Shown here piece by piece: positions 16,158-25,624 of a stretch of 57,994 bases of DNA. Numbering within the stretch: the first letter of the stretch is position 1; every line of letters starts with the position of its first letter. The position numbers were made by a program, and so were the translations under genes. The stretch lies in the NCBI RefSeq assembly GCF_000499785.1, contig NZ_HG726030.1:1-57994 (forward strand). Direction: 5' to 3'. Below the pieces are notes generated by a model that did no database searches, was not told where the DNA came from, and saw only the letters and a program-made list of their open reading frames with translations. The stretch comes from Bacteroides neonati (lineage in GTDB: Bacteria; Bacteroidota; Bacteroidia; Bacteroidales; Bacteroidaceae).

Positions 16158-17611
16158 ATTCGTCTTCCCCTGCCGGCATCAATTCGCAAGAAAATAAACA
16201 ATAAAATGGTGAAGCCCCACAGAGAAGAACCTCCGTAGCTAAAGAATGGCAGAGGAATACCGATCACAGGCGTTAATCCCAGTACCATCCCCACATTTAT
16301 AAAAAGGTGAAATAACAAGATACTAACGACTGAATAACCATATACCCGCCCGAATGCAGAGGGCTGCCGCTCGGATAGCGCAATCAAGCGAAGAATCAAT
16401 GTAAGAAACAGGAGCAGTACCACCGATGATCCTACAAAACCTTGCTCCTCTCCTATCGTACAAAAAATAAAGTCCGTGTCCTGCTCCGGAACATATTTAA
16501 GTTTGGTCTGCGTACCATTCAGAAAACCTTTTCCTAAAAGTCCGCCCGAACCGATGGCAATCTTCGATTGATTGACATTGTAACCGGCACCCGCCAAATC
16601 TTGTTCCATGCCCAACAACACTTTGATACGAATTTGCTGATGTGGCTCAAGTACATTGTCAAATACATAGTTACTTGAGTACAGAAAACCAATGCTCCCC
16701 AATGCAAACAGCCCGATCAATAGATAAGAGCGTTGCCGCCCACTAAGCCACAAATAGGTCAAATAGATAATCGTACACAAACAAAGTATCCATTGCACCC
16801 ATACCAAATTAAACGGGATTATGTATTCGGAAACCAAGTAAGACAGAAATAGCACCAGCACACTCACCCCAATGATGTTGCGCACGGGCTCCCACCTCTT
16901 CTTATAAACCCACACCATGCCACCGGCAAAAAGAAGTACCATCGACAAGACTGCAAATTCACCGATAGGGGTTGGCGTATCGGCGATAAAGACTTGGTCA
17001 AACCGGACACCTACCACGAAGTAAATCACCGCACACAGCCCCGAGAAAAGAACTACACCCGGCATGCCTTCGCGATAAAGCATGAGAAAGAAAGCCAGAT
17101 AGACTAATGCCGAACCAGTCTCTTTCTGTAATATAATCAGCATCATCGGGAGCAGTATGAAGGTAATTAGTGCAATCATACATTTGGGCTTCTTGATACT
17201 GAAGGAATAGGAGTTGATGTATTTAGCCAACACCAGCGCAGTGGCAAACTTAGCAAACTCAGCCGGTTGAAGACTTACCGGTCCTAACTGGAGCCAGGAG
17301 CGCGATCCTTTAACATCGGGAGCAATGAAGATTGTAACGATCAACAGTAGAATCATCCCCACATATAAGATGTACGCAAACATGTCATACATTCTGTCTT
17401 CGAGCATCAGCAATACAAAGCCAAGGCCAAACGAACAGATAATCCATACAAACTGTTTGCCTGCACGCGTGGAGAAGTCAAGAAAATCCCGATCACCATA
17501 ATCATAGCTTGCTCCACAAATACTGAACCAGCCAATGGTGACAAGAATCAGGTAGACGCAGATGGTAACCCAATCTAGTGTTTTCCATAAACTAACGCTC
17601 CTGGTAACCAT
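16154..17611 (-). CDS. rodA: Rod-shape peptidoglycan glycosyltransferase RodA
   Basis: 485 residues, SEDS family, polytopic. The conserved segments GSRSWLQLGPVSLQPAEFAK, QSKIAIGSGGLLGKGFLNGT and TDFIFCTIGEEQGFVGS identify RodA/FtsW, and the position after mrdA identifies RodA. It polymerises glycan strands for cell elongation together with PBP2. I chose ATG 17611, inside the end of mrdA (20-base overlap). Its stop codon overlaps that of convergent gldH: the four bases TTAA at 16154-16157 provide a stop codon on each strand. Confidence 0.93.
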   Translation of the reverse strand: MVTRSVSLWKTLDWVTICVYLILVTIGWFSICGASYDYGDRDFLDFSTRAGKQFVWIICSFGLGFVLLMLEDRMYDMFAYILYVGMILLLIVTIFIAPDVKGSRSWLQLGPVSLQPAEFAKFATALVLAKYINSYSFSIKKPKCMIALITFILLPMMLIILQKETGSALVYLAFFLMLYREGMPGVVLFSGLCAVIYFVVGVRFDQVFIADTPTPIGEFAVLSMVLLFAGGMVWVYKKRWEPVRNIIGVSVLVLFLSYLVSEYIIPFNLVWVQWILCLCTIIYLTYLWLSGRQRSYLLIGLFALGSIGFLYSSNYVFDNVLEPHQQIRIKVLLGMEQDLAGAGYNVNQSKIAIGSGGLLGKGFLNGTQTKLKYVPEQDTDFIFCTIGEEQGFVGSSVVLLLFLTLILRLIALSERQPSAFGRVYGYSVVSILLFHLFINVGMVLGLTPVIGIPLPFFSYGGSSLWGFTILLFIFLRIDAGRGRRI

Positions 17612-19442
17612 ATGATATTGCTTTATTACAAAGTTCCTCCGCCCGTACTTCACTTTCGGGAGATAACTTACCATTTAAATACTGTTCCATAATCAAAGCA
17701 CCATAAGGCACTCCGAAAGTAGCCCCCCAACCACCGTTCTCTACATATACCAAAACAGCGATCTTGGGTTTATTCATTGGGGCAAACCCCATGAAAGAGG
17801 AATGGTCGTGCCCACGGTTCTGTGCCGTTCCGGTTTTTCCGCAAACCTCAATACCCGGAATATTGGCCAATCGACAAGTACCACCCGTTACAGCAGCACG
17901 CATCCCCTTTACTACTTCTTCATAGTGAACGGGACTGATTGTTGTCTTCCGCGGAAAGCGATAAAGACTATCTAATTGATCGTTCTCAATCTCTTTCACG
18001 ATATGGGGAGTAATAAAATGACCACGGTTGGCAATAGTAGCAGCCAGATTGGCAATTTGTAAAGGGGTAGCCAAAATTTCACCCTGCCCAATTGCAATAC
18101 TAATCACCGTCAATCCATTCCAACGCCCCCGATAAGCTTTGTCATAAAACTGAGCGTTGGGTATCAGGCCACGCCCCTCGCTGGGCAAATCAACGCCCAA
18201 CCGATAGCCGAATCCTTGTGATACCATATGATCCTTCCATACGGTTATAGCATTTTGTGGCGAACCGTATTTACGATCGCCAAACATCCGGAAAAGCCCC
18301 CAACAGAAGTAGGAGTTACAAGAGGTAGCCAAAGCAGGAACCAACGGCAACGGTGAACCATGGGCATGACAACCCACGTGAAGGCTACCGTAATTAAACC
18401 CATGCTGACAAGGATAAGCGGGTGTATTTTCCTGAATAATTCCCTCTTCCAAAAAGGTCAATGCCTGTGCTGCCTTGAAAGTAGATCCGGGAGGATAAGC
18501 ACCCATCAGTGCCCGATTAAGCAACGGCTTCTGAAAGTCGCGTTGTAACATCAAATGATTCTTTCCGCGCTGGCGACCTATCATAAGATGAGGGTCAAAG
18601 GTAGGCGAAGAGACCATACAGAGTATCTCGCCCGTTTCTGGCTCGATGGCAACGATACTCCCAATCTTATCTTTCATCAATCTCTCGCCCAGCATTTGCA
18701 GATCAATATCCAAACTCAGCGTCAGATTCTTGCCGGGCACGGGACGCTTATCGAGTTTCCCATCCATATAATGTCCCTGAATACGTCCGTGCGCATCACG
18801 AAGTAATATTTCAACTCCCTTTTCGCCACGCAACTGCTTTTCGTATGACTTCTCCACACCCAGTTTTCCAATATAATCTCCTCGGATATAATACTCGTCA
18901 GATTCGATATCTTTCATGGAAACTTCGGCAATATCGCCCAATGTATGTGCAGCAGCATTGTAAGTGTACTGTCGAATAGTACGCCGTTGAATGTAAAACC
19001 CGGGAAATTTAAACAGCTTTTCTTGAAACACACCAGACTCCTCGGCAGAGAGCTGGGCCATAAAAAGCTGATTGGTATACTTTGAATATCCAGGGTTTCG
19101 CCGACGATCTTTCATATCGCTGATAATCTTCAGAAATTGCGCTTGCGTGATGTTCAATGTCCGGCACAAATCAAGCGTATCCAGGTTTACAACCTCTTTT
19201 GGGACAATGGTAATATCATAGGCAGGTTGATTAAAAACCAACAATTTTCCATTGCGGTCGTAAATGGCCCCGCGCGACGGATACTGAATTTTATTGAGAA
19301 AAGCATTGCTATCTGCATTCTTCTTGTAGTCATCAGTCAAGAGTTGCAGCACGAAAAGGCGTAGTACATAGATAAGTATCACCACAATAGCGGCACCTCC
19401 GATTACAAATTTACGTTTTTCGAGATTATAATCCTTAGCCAT
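17592..19442 (-). CDS. mrdA: Penicillin-binding protein 2 (elongasome transpeptidase)
   Basis: 616 residues. One N-terminal membrane anchor (about 11-33), a dimerisation region beginning QYPSRGAIYDRNGKLLVFNQ, then the transpeptidase domain with catalytic STFK (about 320), SCN (about 380) and CGKTGTAQN. The order and spacing fit PBP2, the crosslinking partner of RodA. The start lies 2 bases after the mreD stop, in the purH-mreBCD-mrdA-rodA cluster. Confidence 0.95.
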   Translation of the reverse strand: MAKDYNLEKRKFVIGGAAIVVILIYVLRLFVLQLLTDDYKKNADSNAFLNKIQYPSRGAIYDRNGKLLVFNQPAYDITIVPKEVVNLDTLDLCRTLNITQAQFLKIISDMKDRRRNPGYSKYTNQLFMAQLSAEESGVFQEKLFKFPGFYIQRRTIRQYTYNAAAHTLGDIAEVSMKDIESDEYYIRGDYIGKLGVEKSYEKQLRGEKGVEILLRDAHGRIQGHYMDGKLDKRPVPGKNLTLSLDIDLQMLGERLMKDKIGSIVAIEPETGEILCMVSSPTFDPHLMIGRQRGKNHLMLQRDFQKPLLNRALMGAYPPGSTFKAAQALTFLEEGIIQENTPAYPCQHGFNYGSLHVGCHAHGSPLPLVPALATSCNSYFCWGLFRMFGDRKYGSPQNAITVWKDHMVSQGFGYRLGVDLPSEGRGLIPNAQFYDKAYRGRWNGLTVISIAIGQGEILATPLQIANLAATIANRGHFITPHIVKEIENDQLDSLYRFPRKTTISPVHYEEVVKGMRAAVTGGTCRLANIPGIEVCGKTGTAQNRGHDHSSFMGFAPMNKPKIAVLVYVENGGWGATFGVPYGALIMEQYLNGKLSPESEVRAEELCNKAISYGYQER

Positions 19443-19444
19443 GC

Positions 19445-19942
19445 TTATTTTCTTATTCCTTCAACAGCCATAATACAAGTGCAAGTCAACAGTGTACAAG
19501 CCACCACTCTCAATAATAACAGAGGAAGACTGGTAAACGAGAAGAACTCAATAGAGAGCAGGGTCAGCTGATGCACAAAAACAGTTGCCACCATAAATTT
19601 AAAGAAAGGAAAGACACCCATCGTTTTAAAAGACGGCACGATACTATCCAGCAGATCGCGGGGCATAAATAAACGCAGGAAATAAGGGCGTGAAAAGGCC
19701 ATTAAGGTAGTCGCAGCAGCATTCATACCCGGAGTATTAGAGAATATATCAATGATAAGTCCTAGAAAGAACCCCCACAACATTAATTCATTGCGCGAAG
19801 TACCGGAAGCAAACTTCAATATAAAATACACATAAAGGAAAGGGGTAGCATATCCTGCAATATGTATATGATTTAAGATCAGTACTTGAAGAAGCACCAA
19901 TCCAACAAACCATCCAATTCTATGTAAGTAGGTTATAATCAT
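19445..19942 (-). CDS. mreD: Rod-shape-determining protein MreD
   Basis: 165 residues, almost entirely hydrophobic with five or six membrane segments. The call rests on size, hydrophobicity and position between mreC and mrdA, because MreD sequence is weakly conserved. It overlaps the mreC stop by 4 bases (ATGA). It is an inner membrane part of the elongasome. Confidence 0.85.
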   Translation of the reverse strand: MIITYLHRIGWFVGLVLLQVLILNHIHIAGYATPFLYVYFILKFASGTSRNELMLWGFFLGLIIDIFSNTPGMNAAATTLMAFSRPYFLRLFMPRDLLDSIVPSFKTMGVFPFFKFMVATVFVHQLTLLSIEFFSFTSLPLLLLRVVACTLLTCTCIMAVEGIRK

Positions 19943-20787
19943 TCTTTTCTTATGCTATTATGCTCAAGTTCGCGTTGTTCTTCTTGATTATTCTTGGCAA
20001 TCACACGTACATTGCCGATTTTACCGAAATCAGTAGCCAGCTTAATCTTCAATAAGTACGATAGACCATCGTTCGAATCGGTCATATCATCCACCGTACC
20101 AATCATAACACCTTCGGGAAAGACTGTAGAATAGCCGCTAGTCACCACTGTGTCGCCTAAGTTAAACTCCGCATGGCGAGGCAGATCCTTCAGATAGGCA
20201 TATCGAGAATCTCCATGTTCCCATTTCAAATATCCAAAATACTGGCTGCCTACTATTTTGCAGCTAATACTCGATTTGCTGTTTAGTATCGAAATAACAA
20301 CCGAATAATTGGGAGAGGTTTTATAAACGATTCCTACCACCCCATTGCCGTCAATTACTCCCATATCCTCCCGAATTCCATCGCGCGCGCCCTTATTGAT
20401 CGTGATGTAATTATCGACGGCATTGATACTATTATTCACGACATGCGCCTTAAATATACTATATTCTGTCTGAGGTAAATTTCTGAGGCTGGTGAGCGTA
20501 ATCGAATCTATCTGATGCTCAATTAAAGCTTTCTCCAAATGAGTAATCTGTTGTTCAAGCAACATATTACGGTCGAGTAAATCTTCGTTTACCGCCTTTA
20601 AATGGAAATAGGAGGTGATTCCACCGGATACTTCATAGATCTTCCCGGATACTACGTTTGCCGAAGTGAAGAACACACTTTGCTGATAGTGATTAAAGCG
20701 AAATAACAAAACAAAACTGGCTACCTCCAGCAAAATGAAGAGGAACCAGTAGTTGTATTTTAAAAGGAAATTCAGTAAATTTCGCAT
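19939..20787 (-). CDS. mreC: Rod-shape-determining protein MreC
   Basis: 282 residues from ATG 20787. A membrane helix near residues 12-30 (YNYWFLFILLEVASFVLLF), a coiled coil (about 65-95), then a periplasmic beta domain with GARDGIREDMGVIDGNGVVG, conserved in MreC. It bridges MreB and the peptidoglycan synthases. The frame runs on upstream to 20853, but that part is covered by a long inverted repeat and lacks MreC-like sequence. The hairpin 10 bases upstream of the chosen ATG may tune mreC against mreB. Confidence 0.92.
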   Translation of the reverse strand: MRNLLNFLLKYNYWFLFILLEVASFVLLFRFNHYQQSVFFTSANVVSGKIYEVSGGITSYFHLKAVNEDLLDRNMLLEQQITHLEKALIEHQIDSITLTSLRNLPQTEYSIFKAHVVNNSINAVDNYITINKGARDGIREDMGVIDGNGVVGIVYKTSPNYSVVISILNSKSSISCKIVGSQYFGYLKWEHGDSRYAYLKDLPRHAEFNLGDTVVTSGYSTVFPEGVMIGTVDDMTDSNDGLSYLLKIKLATDFGKIGNVRVIAKNNQEEQRELEHNSIRKE

Positions 20788-20796
20788 AGGAAGAAA

Positions 20797-20855
20797 ATTT
20801 GATAATGTGATAATATGCCAATATACTTCATTGCCATACTGGCACATTATCAAAT
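20797..20855 (-). promoter_or_regulatory. Long hairpin between mreB and mreC (possible attenuator)
   Basis: A perfect 13-base inverted repeat, ATTTGATAATGTG (797-809) and CACATTATCAAAT (843-855), is extended inside by TGCCA/TGGCA (816-820, 840-844) with a 6-base bulge. In the direction of transcription the stem is followed by TTTCTTCC and then the mreC ATG 10 bases on. It could be a partial terminator lowering mreC relative to mreB, or a structure affecting mreC translation. Confidence 0.6.
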
Positions 20856-20866
20856 CGAGCTCATTA

Positions 20867-21889
20867 CTATCTCATCAAGAACGAAAAACGGTCTACATTC
20901 TTCAATGCCACGCCTGTTCCCTTAGCCACTGCGTGCAATGGATCTTCGGCAATGTGGAATGGTATGTTAATTTTATCCGTCAAGCGCTTGTCCAAACCAC
21001 GAAGTAAAGCACCTCCACCGGCCAGATAAATCCCGTTGTGAACGATATCTGCATACAATTCGGGAGGTGTGTTCTCCAAGGCATTCAGGATGGCTGTCTC
21101 TACCTTTGATATCGATTTCTCGAGGCAGTGGGCTATCTCCTGATAGCATACCGGTACTTCCATCGGAAGAGCCGTAATACGGTTTGGTCCGTGCACAATA
21201 TAATCTTCGGGAGCATCCTCACCCAACTCTGTCAAAGCAGCACCTACGTGAATCTTGATACGCTCGGCCATACGCTCACCTACCTTCACATTGTGTTGGC
21301 GGCTCATATATTCCTGGATATCGGCTGTGAAATCATCACCGGCTATGCGAATAGAGTTATTGGCAACAATACCTCCCAATGAGATTACAGCAATTTCGGT
21401 AGATCCACCGCCTATATCAACGATCATGTTACCTTCGGGAGCCTCCACATCAATGCCAATACCAATAGCAGCTGCCATCGGTTCGAATATCAAATAAACG
21501 TCACGTCCTCCGGCATGTTCTGCCGAGTCACGCACGGCACGCAACTCTACCTCGGTGCTGCCCGACGGCACACCAATCACCATGCGCAACGAGGGCGAAA
21601 AGAGGTGATTGCGAGTATTGACCTGCTTAATTAACCCGCGCATCATCTGCTCGCAAGCATAGAAGTCTGCAATCACACCATCGCGCAGCGGACGAATCGT
21701 ACGTATATTTTCGTGGGTTTTTTCATGCATCAGCTTGGCTTTCTCACCTACGGCAATCATTTTATCCGTACGGCGGTCAAGTGCTACGACCGACGGTTCG
21801 TCTACCACAATCTTACCATTGGTAATGATGATTGTATTGGCCGTACCGAGATCCATCGCTATTTCTTGTGTAAAAGAGAATAATCCCAT
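20867..21889 (-). CDS. mreB: Rod-shape-determining actin homologue MreB
   Basis: 340 residues. Actin-fold signatures: MDLGTANTII (phosphate 1), RPLRDGVIADF, VIGVPSG, EPMAAAIG, MIVDIGGGSTEIAVIS (phosphate 2) and LAGGGALLRGLD. It forms membrane-bound filaments that guide lateral wall synthesis. The start is 18 bases after the purH stop, so purH may be the operon's first gene. A long hairpin follows before mreC. Confidence 0.96.
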   Translation of the reverse strand: MGLFSFTQEIAMDLGTANTIIITNGKIVVDEPSVVALDRRTDKMIAVGEKAKLMHEKTHENIRTIRPLRDGVIADFYACEQMMRGLIKQVNTRNHLFSPSLRMVIGVPSGSTEVELRAVRDSAEHAGGRDVYLIFEPMAAAIGIGIDVEAPEGNMIVDIGGGSTEIAVISLGGIVANNSIRIAGDDFTADIQEYMSRQHNVKVGERMAERIKIHVGAALTELGEDAPEDYIVHGPNRITALPMEVPVCYQEIAHCLEKSISKVETAILNALENTPPELYADIVHNGIYLAGGGALLRGLDKRLTDKINIPFHIAEDPLHAVAKGTGVALKNVDRFSFLMR

Positions 21890-21907
21890 GTTGATTTAAT
21901 TATTAAA

Positions 21908-23431
21908 TTAGTGTTTAAAGTGACGAATGCCTGTTGTAACCATGGCAATGCCATGTTCATTACAGTAATCAAACGTCAACTGATCTTTTACTGATCCTCC
22001 GGGTTGAATAACTGCCGTAACACCTTCGTTTCCGGCTATTTCGACACAGTCGGGGAAAGGGAAGAAAGCATCTGAAGCCATTACAGCTCCGGTCAGATCA
22101 AACCCAAAAGTTTTTGCTTTCTCGATAGCTTGCTTCAAGGCATCTACGCGAGAGGTCTGTCCTACTCCACTGGCAAGCAACATCTTGTCTTTGACCAATA
22201 CAATGGCATTCGACTTACTGTTCTTTACTATTTTATTAGCAAACAACAGGTCTTCTACTTCTTCGGGAGTCGGCGCTTTATCCGTTACTACTTTCAAGTC
22301 GGCAGTAGTTTCAATATTGAGGTCCTTTTCTTGTACCAATACACCATTCAGCAATGAGCGGAATTGTTTTTTCGGTAACTTGCCCTCTTTACGTACCAAG
22401 ATGATACGATTTTTCTTCTGACCCAAGATCTCAAGTGCATCCACATCATAGTCAGGAGCAATGATTACTTCAAAGAAAAGCTCGTTAATCGCTTCGGCAG
22501 CTTCTTTATCGATTACACCATTCGTAACCAACACACCACCGAATGCCGATACCGGATCGCCAGCCAATGCAGTCTTATACGCTTCTAATACCGTAGCAGA
22601 TGAAGCCAAACCGCAAGCATTGTTATGTTTCAGGATGGCAAACGTCAGCTCTTCGAACTCATCAATCAACTCAACGGCTGCGTTTATATCCAGTAAATTA
22701 TTATAAGAGATTTCTTTGCCATGAATTTGATCGAACATCGCATCGAGGTTTCCATAGAAATACCCCTTTTGATGGGGATTCTCACCATAGCGTAATGTCT
22801 TCTGGTCGTTGGTAGAGCAACGGAAAGAAGAACCCTCCTCTGCATCGAAGTAATTAAAAATAGCCGAGTCATAATGAGAAGAGACAGCAAAAGCTTCTTT
22901 AGCCATCCAACGACGCTCTTCAAGTGAAGAAGTAGCACCATGCTCCATTAACATATCAAGCAACGGTTTGTATTGTGCTTGTGAAGCCACAATAATCACG
23001 TCGTTATAGTTCTTTGCAGCAGCACGAATCAAAGAAATTCCGCCGATATCGATCTTCTCGATAATCGCAGCATCATCGGCACCCGAAGCAACAGTAGCTT
23101 CGAAAGGATAAAGGTCAACGATCACAAGGTCAATTTCGGGTATCTCGTACTTCTCAATTTGTTGCATATCCTGCTCCAACGAACGGCGGCAAAGAATTCC
23201 GCCAAATACTTTGGGGTGCAATGTTTTCACACGTCCGCCAAGAATAGATGGATAAGTAGTCAAATCTTCGACTGCCTTACAGGGATATCCCAGCGATTCA
23301 ATAAACTGACGAGTTCCTCCTGTTGACAGAAACTCTACTCCTTCTTCATGCAGTTTGGTAATGATTTCATCCAAACCCTCCTTATGATAAACCGACACTA
23401 AAGCGGTTTTAATTCTTCTTGACTCAGACAT
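21908..23431 (-). CDS. purH: Bifunctional AICAR formyltransferase / IMP cyclohydrolase
   Basis: 507 residues. The N-terminal cyclohydrolase (MGS-like) domain carries ALVSVYHKEGLDEI, STGGTRQFIESLG and GGRVKTLHPKVFGGIL. The formyltransferase domain carries RYGENPHQKGYFYG, ILKHNNACGLA and SDAFFPFPD. It performs the last two steps of de novo IMP synthesis. It lies directly upstream of mreB with an 18-base gap, tying purine supply to the shape operon by position only. Confidence 0.97.
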   Translation of the reverse strand: MSESRRIKTALVSVYHKEGLDEIITKLHEEGVEFLSTGGTRQFIESLGYPCKAVEDLTTYPSILGGRVKTLHPKVFGGILCRRSLEQDMQQIEKYEIPEIDLVIVDLYPFEATVASGADDAAIIEKIDIGGISLIRAAAKNYNDVIIVASQAQYKPLLDMLMEHGATSSLEERRWMAKEAFAVSSHYDSAIFNYFDAEEGSSFRCSTNDQKTLRYGENPHQKGYFYGNLDAMFDQIHGKEISYNNLLDINAAVELIDEFEELTFAILKHNNACGLASSATVLEAYKTALAGDPVSAFGGVLVTNGVIDKEAAEAINELFFEVIIAPDYDVDALEILGQKKNRIILVRKEGKLPKKQFRSLLNGVLVQEKDLNIETTADLKVVTDKAPTPEEVEDLLFANKIVKNSKSNAIVLVKDKMLLASGVGQTSRVDALKQAIEKAKTFGFDLTGAVMASDAFFPFPDCVEIAGNEGVTAVIQPGGSVKDQLTFDYCNEHGIAMVTTGIRHFKH

Positions 23432-23457
23432 TTAGTTGCTATTAAGTATTTGGTGTG

Positions 23458-23465
23458 CAAAGTTA
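23458..23465 (-). promoter_or_regulatory. Putative purH operon promoter (-7 box)
   Basis: TAACTTTG on the minus strand fits the Bacteroides -7 consensus, 26 bases upstream of the purH ATG. No convincing TTTG at the -33 position. Confidence 0.45.
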
Positions 23466-23515
23466 CGAAATATTGTATTACGCTTATACATATTGAGCCC
23501 AAATTTAAGAATAAA

Positions 23516-23550
23516 AAAGCACTGGCTAATCGTTCCATGGCCAGTGCTTT
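23516..23550 (-). terminator. Terminator after the M13 peptidase gene
   Basis: Perfect 11-base stem AAAGCACTGGC (516-526) / GCCAGTGCTTT (540-550) with a 13-base loop. On the minus strand it is followed by a T-rich run. It closes the ABC-F / M13 peptidase unit just before the purH promoter. Confidence 0.85.
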
Positions 23551-23578
23551 CTTTAAAGTCATCTTATTTCGTTTTCTC

Positions 23579-25612
23579 TTACCAAATAGAGACACGCTCC
23601 GCTTCGGGCAGATAGAGGGAATCTTTCTCGGTTACCCCGAAAGCGTCGTACCAAGAGTTAATGTGTGGAAGCGCACCATCCACACGCCATTTGCCAAGCG
23701 AATGGGGATCGCTTTTGGTTTGCAGCAACACCTGTTCGGGGCGGATATTACCAGCCCAAACACCAGCATAAGCCAAGAAAAAGCGTTGTTCGGGAGTCAG
23801 TCCGTTTACCTCCTTTAAGGGAGCGGCTGCCGTTGCCTTCTTAAATGCTTGGAAAGAGACCTGCAAGCCACCGTGATCGGCAATATTTTCGCCCAACGTA
23901 AACTTACCATTGGCATGTACACCCGGAGCTACCTGAATGCTATCGAAGAAGTTGGCCATCACCGCCGCACGAGCTTCGAAGTTCTTTGCATCTTCGGCTG
24001 TCCACCAGTCTTTCAGGTTGCCTTCTTTATCGAACTGACGACCTTGATCATCAAAACCATGAGTCATTTCGTGGCCAATTACGACGCCAATAGCTCCATA
24101 ATTAAAAGCATCATCGGCATTCATATCGAAAAATGGGTATTGGAGAATTCCGGCAGGAAAACAGATTTCGTTGGTCGACGGATTGTAATAGGCATTCACT
24201 GTTTGCGGTGTCATGCCCCACTCCTCCTTATCGACCGGTTTGCCAAATTTATTCATCATTTCGGCATATTGCCAAGCGTTGGCACGCTTCATGTTCGCCC
24301 AGTACGAATCGTTCTTGACCTCAAGTGAAGAGTAGTCTTTCCATTTATCCGGATAGCCAATCTTTACGTGGAAGGTAGCCAGCTTCTCCTGTGCCTTCTC
24401 CTTGGTTACATCACTCATCCACGACAAACCTTGAATACGTTCGCCCAAGGCGGTCTGTAAATTCTTCACCAACGTAACCATTCGTTCTTTGGCAGCAGCA
24501 GGGAAATATTTCTCTACATACATCTGACCTACAGCCTCACCCAATGAGCCATCGACTGCCGAGACAGCACGCTTCCAACGCGGCTTCATCTCCTTTTTAC
24601 CCGAAAGAGTACGACCATAGAAGTCGAAATCCTGCGCCACAAACTCATCGCTCAAAGTGCCGGAGGCCGTATTAATAAGGTTCCATTGCAGATAAGCAAT
24701 TTGATCTTCCAGTGGAACAGTATCAATAATCGCTGCTACCTCTTTCATTGTTTCGGGTTGAGAAACATTCACTTCTTTTACCCCCTTCAGACCGGTGGCA
24801 TTAAAGAATGCATCCCAGTCGTAAGACGGTATATCCTGCTTCAAGGTTTCGAGTGATAGTTTATTATAGTTCGCATGCGGATCGCGCAGCTCTACGTTCG
24901 AACGAGAGGCTTGGGCAATACGGGTTTCAATGCCCATCACAGCCTTTGAAGCCTTCTGAGCTTCCGCTTCTGTAAATCCGGCCAATTGAAACATCTTCAC
25001 GATATGCTGTGCATACTTAGTCCGAATTTCCTTGGTATGATCGTCCGTATCAATGTAGTAATCACGCTCGCCCATACCCAGACCGGCCTGATAAGTATGT
25101 ATCATGTTCATGGAGCTGTTCATGTCGTCGGCACCTACATAAAGAGCAAAATAAGGATTCATTCCACTCTTTGCCATGCGGGCGATAAGCGGGTAAATTT
25201 CGGCTTTGCTTTTTAGCTGCGCAAGTTCGGTAAGCTCGGCTTTGATCGGAGCGGCACCTTCACTGTTCAACTTCACACTATCCATGGCTATATTGTATAG
25301 ATCGCCTATTTTTTGCGGAATGCTACCCGCCTCATGTTTGCCCGAAGCAAGCCCCTCGATCAACCCTCTAAGTTGTTCGCGGTTGTTTTCGGCCAAGAGA
25401 TCAAATGACCCAAAGCGTGCATACTCGTCTGTGAGGGGGTGATTCTTCATCCAACCGCCGCAGGCATATTGATAAAAACTATTACCGGGCATAGCCGTGG
25501 TATCCAGATTAGCAAGATCAATGCCAGTCGTTTGCTCGACACTCTTGCTACTGTTGCATCCTGTTGTCATAAGGCAGAGGGCAATAATGGGTACATACTG
25601 AGTTATTTTCAT
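23579..25612 (-). CDS. M13-family (neprilysin/PepO-like) metallopeptidase, lipoprotein
   Basis: 677 residues. A lipoprotein signal ends in TTGC (Cys about residue 19). The catalytic domain has the zinc motif HEMTH within GHEMTHGFDDQGRQFD (about 500), the third ligand in ENIADHGG, and NAYYNPSTNEICFPAG as substrate-binding segment. Length and N-terminal Asp/Ala-rich start fit the family. It probably trims peptides at the outer membrane or in the periplasm. It begins 12 bases after the stop of the ABC-F gene, so the two are co-transcribed, without an obvious functional link. Confidence 0.93.
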   Translation of the reverse strand: MKITQYVPIIALCLMTTGCNSSKSVEQTTGIDLANLDTTAMPGNSFYQYACGGWMKNHPLTDEYARFGSFDLLAENNREQLRGLIEGLASGKHEAGSIPQKIGDLYNIAMDSVKLNSEGAAPIKAELTELAQLKSKAEIYPLIARMAKSGMNPYFALYVGADDMNSSMNMIHTYQAGLGMGERDYYIDTDDHTKEIRTKYAQHIVKMFQLAGFTEAEAQKASKAVMGIETRIAQASRSNVELRDPHANYNKLSLETLKQDIPSYDWDAFFNATGLKGVKEVNVSQPETMKEVAAIIDTVPLEDQIAYLQWNLINTASGTLSDEFVAQDFDFYGRTLSGKKEMKPRWKRAVSAVDGSLGEAVGQMYVEKYFPAAAKERMVTLVKNLQTALGERIQGLSWMSDVTKEKAQEKLATFHVKIGYPDKWKDYSSLEVKNDSYWANMKRANAWQYAEMMNKFGKPVDKEEWGMTPQTVNAYYNPSTNEICFPAGILQYPFFDMNADDAFNYGAIGVVIGHEMTHGFDDQGRQFDKEGNLKDWWTAEDAKNFEARAAVMANFFDSIQVAPGVHANGKFTLGENIADHGGLQVSFQAFKKATAAAPLKEVNGLTPEQRFFLAYAGVWAGNIRPEQVLLQTKSDPHSLGKWRVDGALPHINSWYDAFGVTEKDSLYLPEAERVSIW

Positions 25613-25624
25613 ATTATAATAAAA

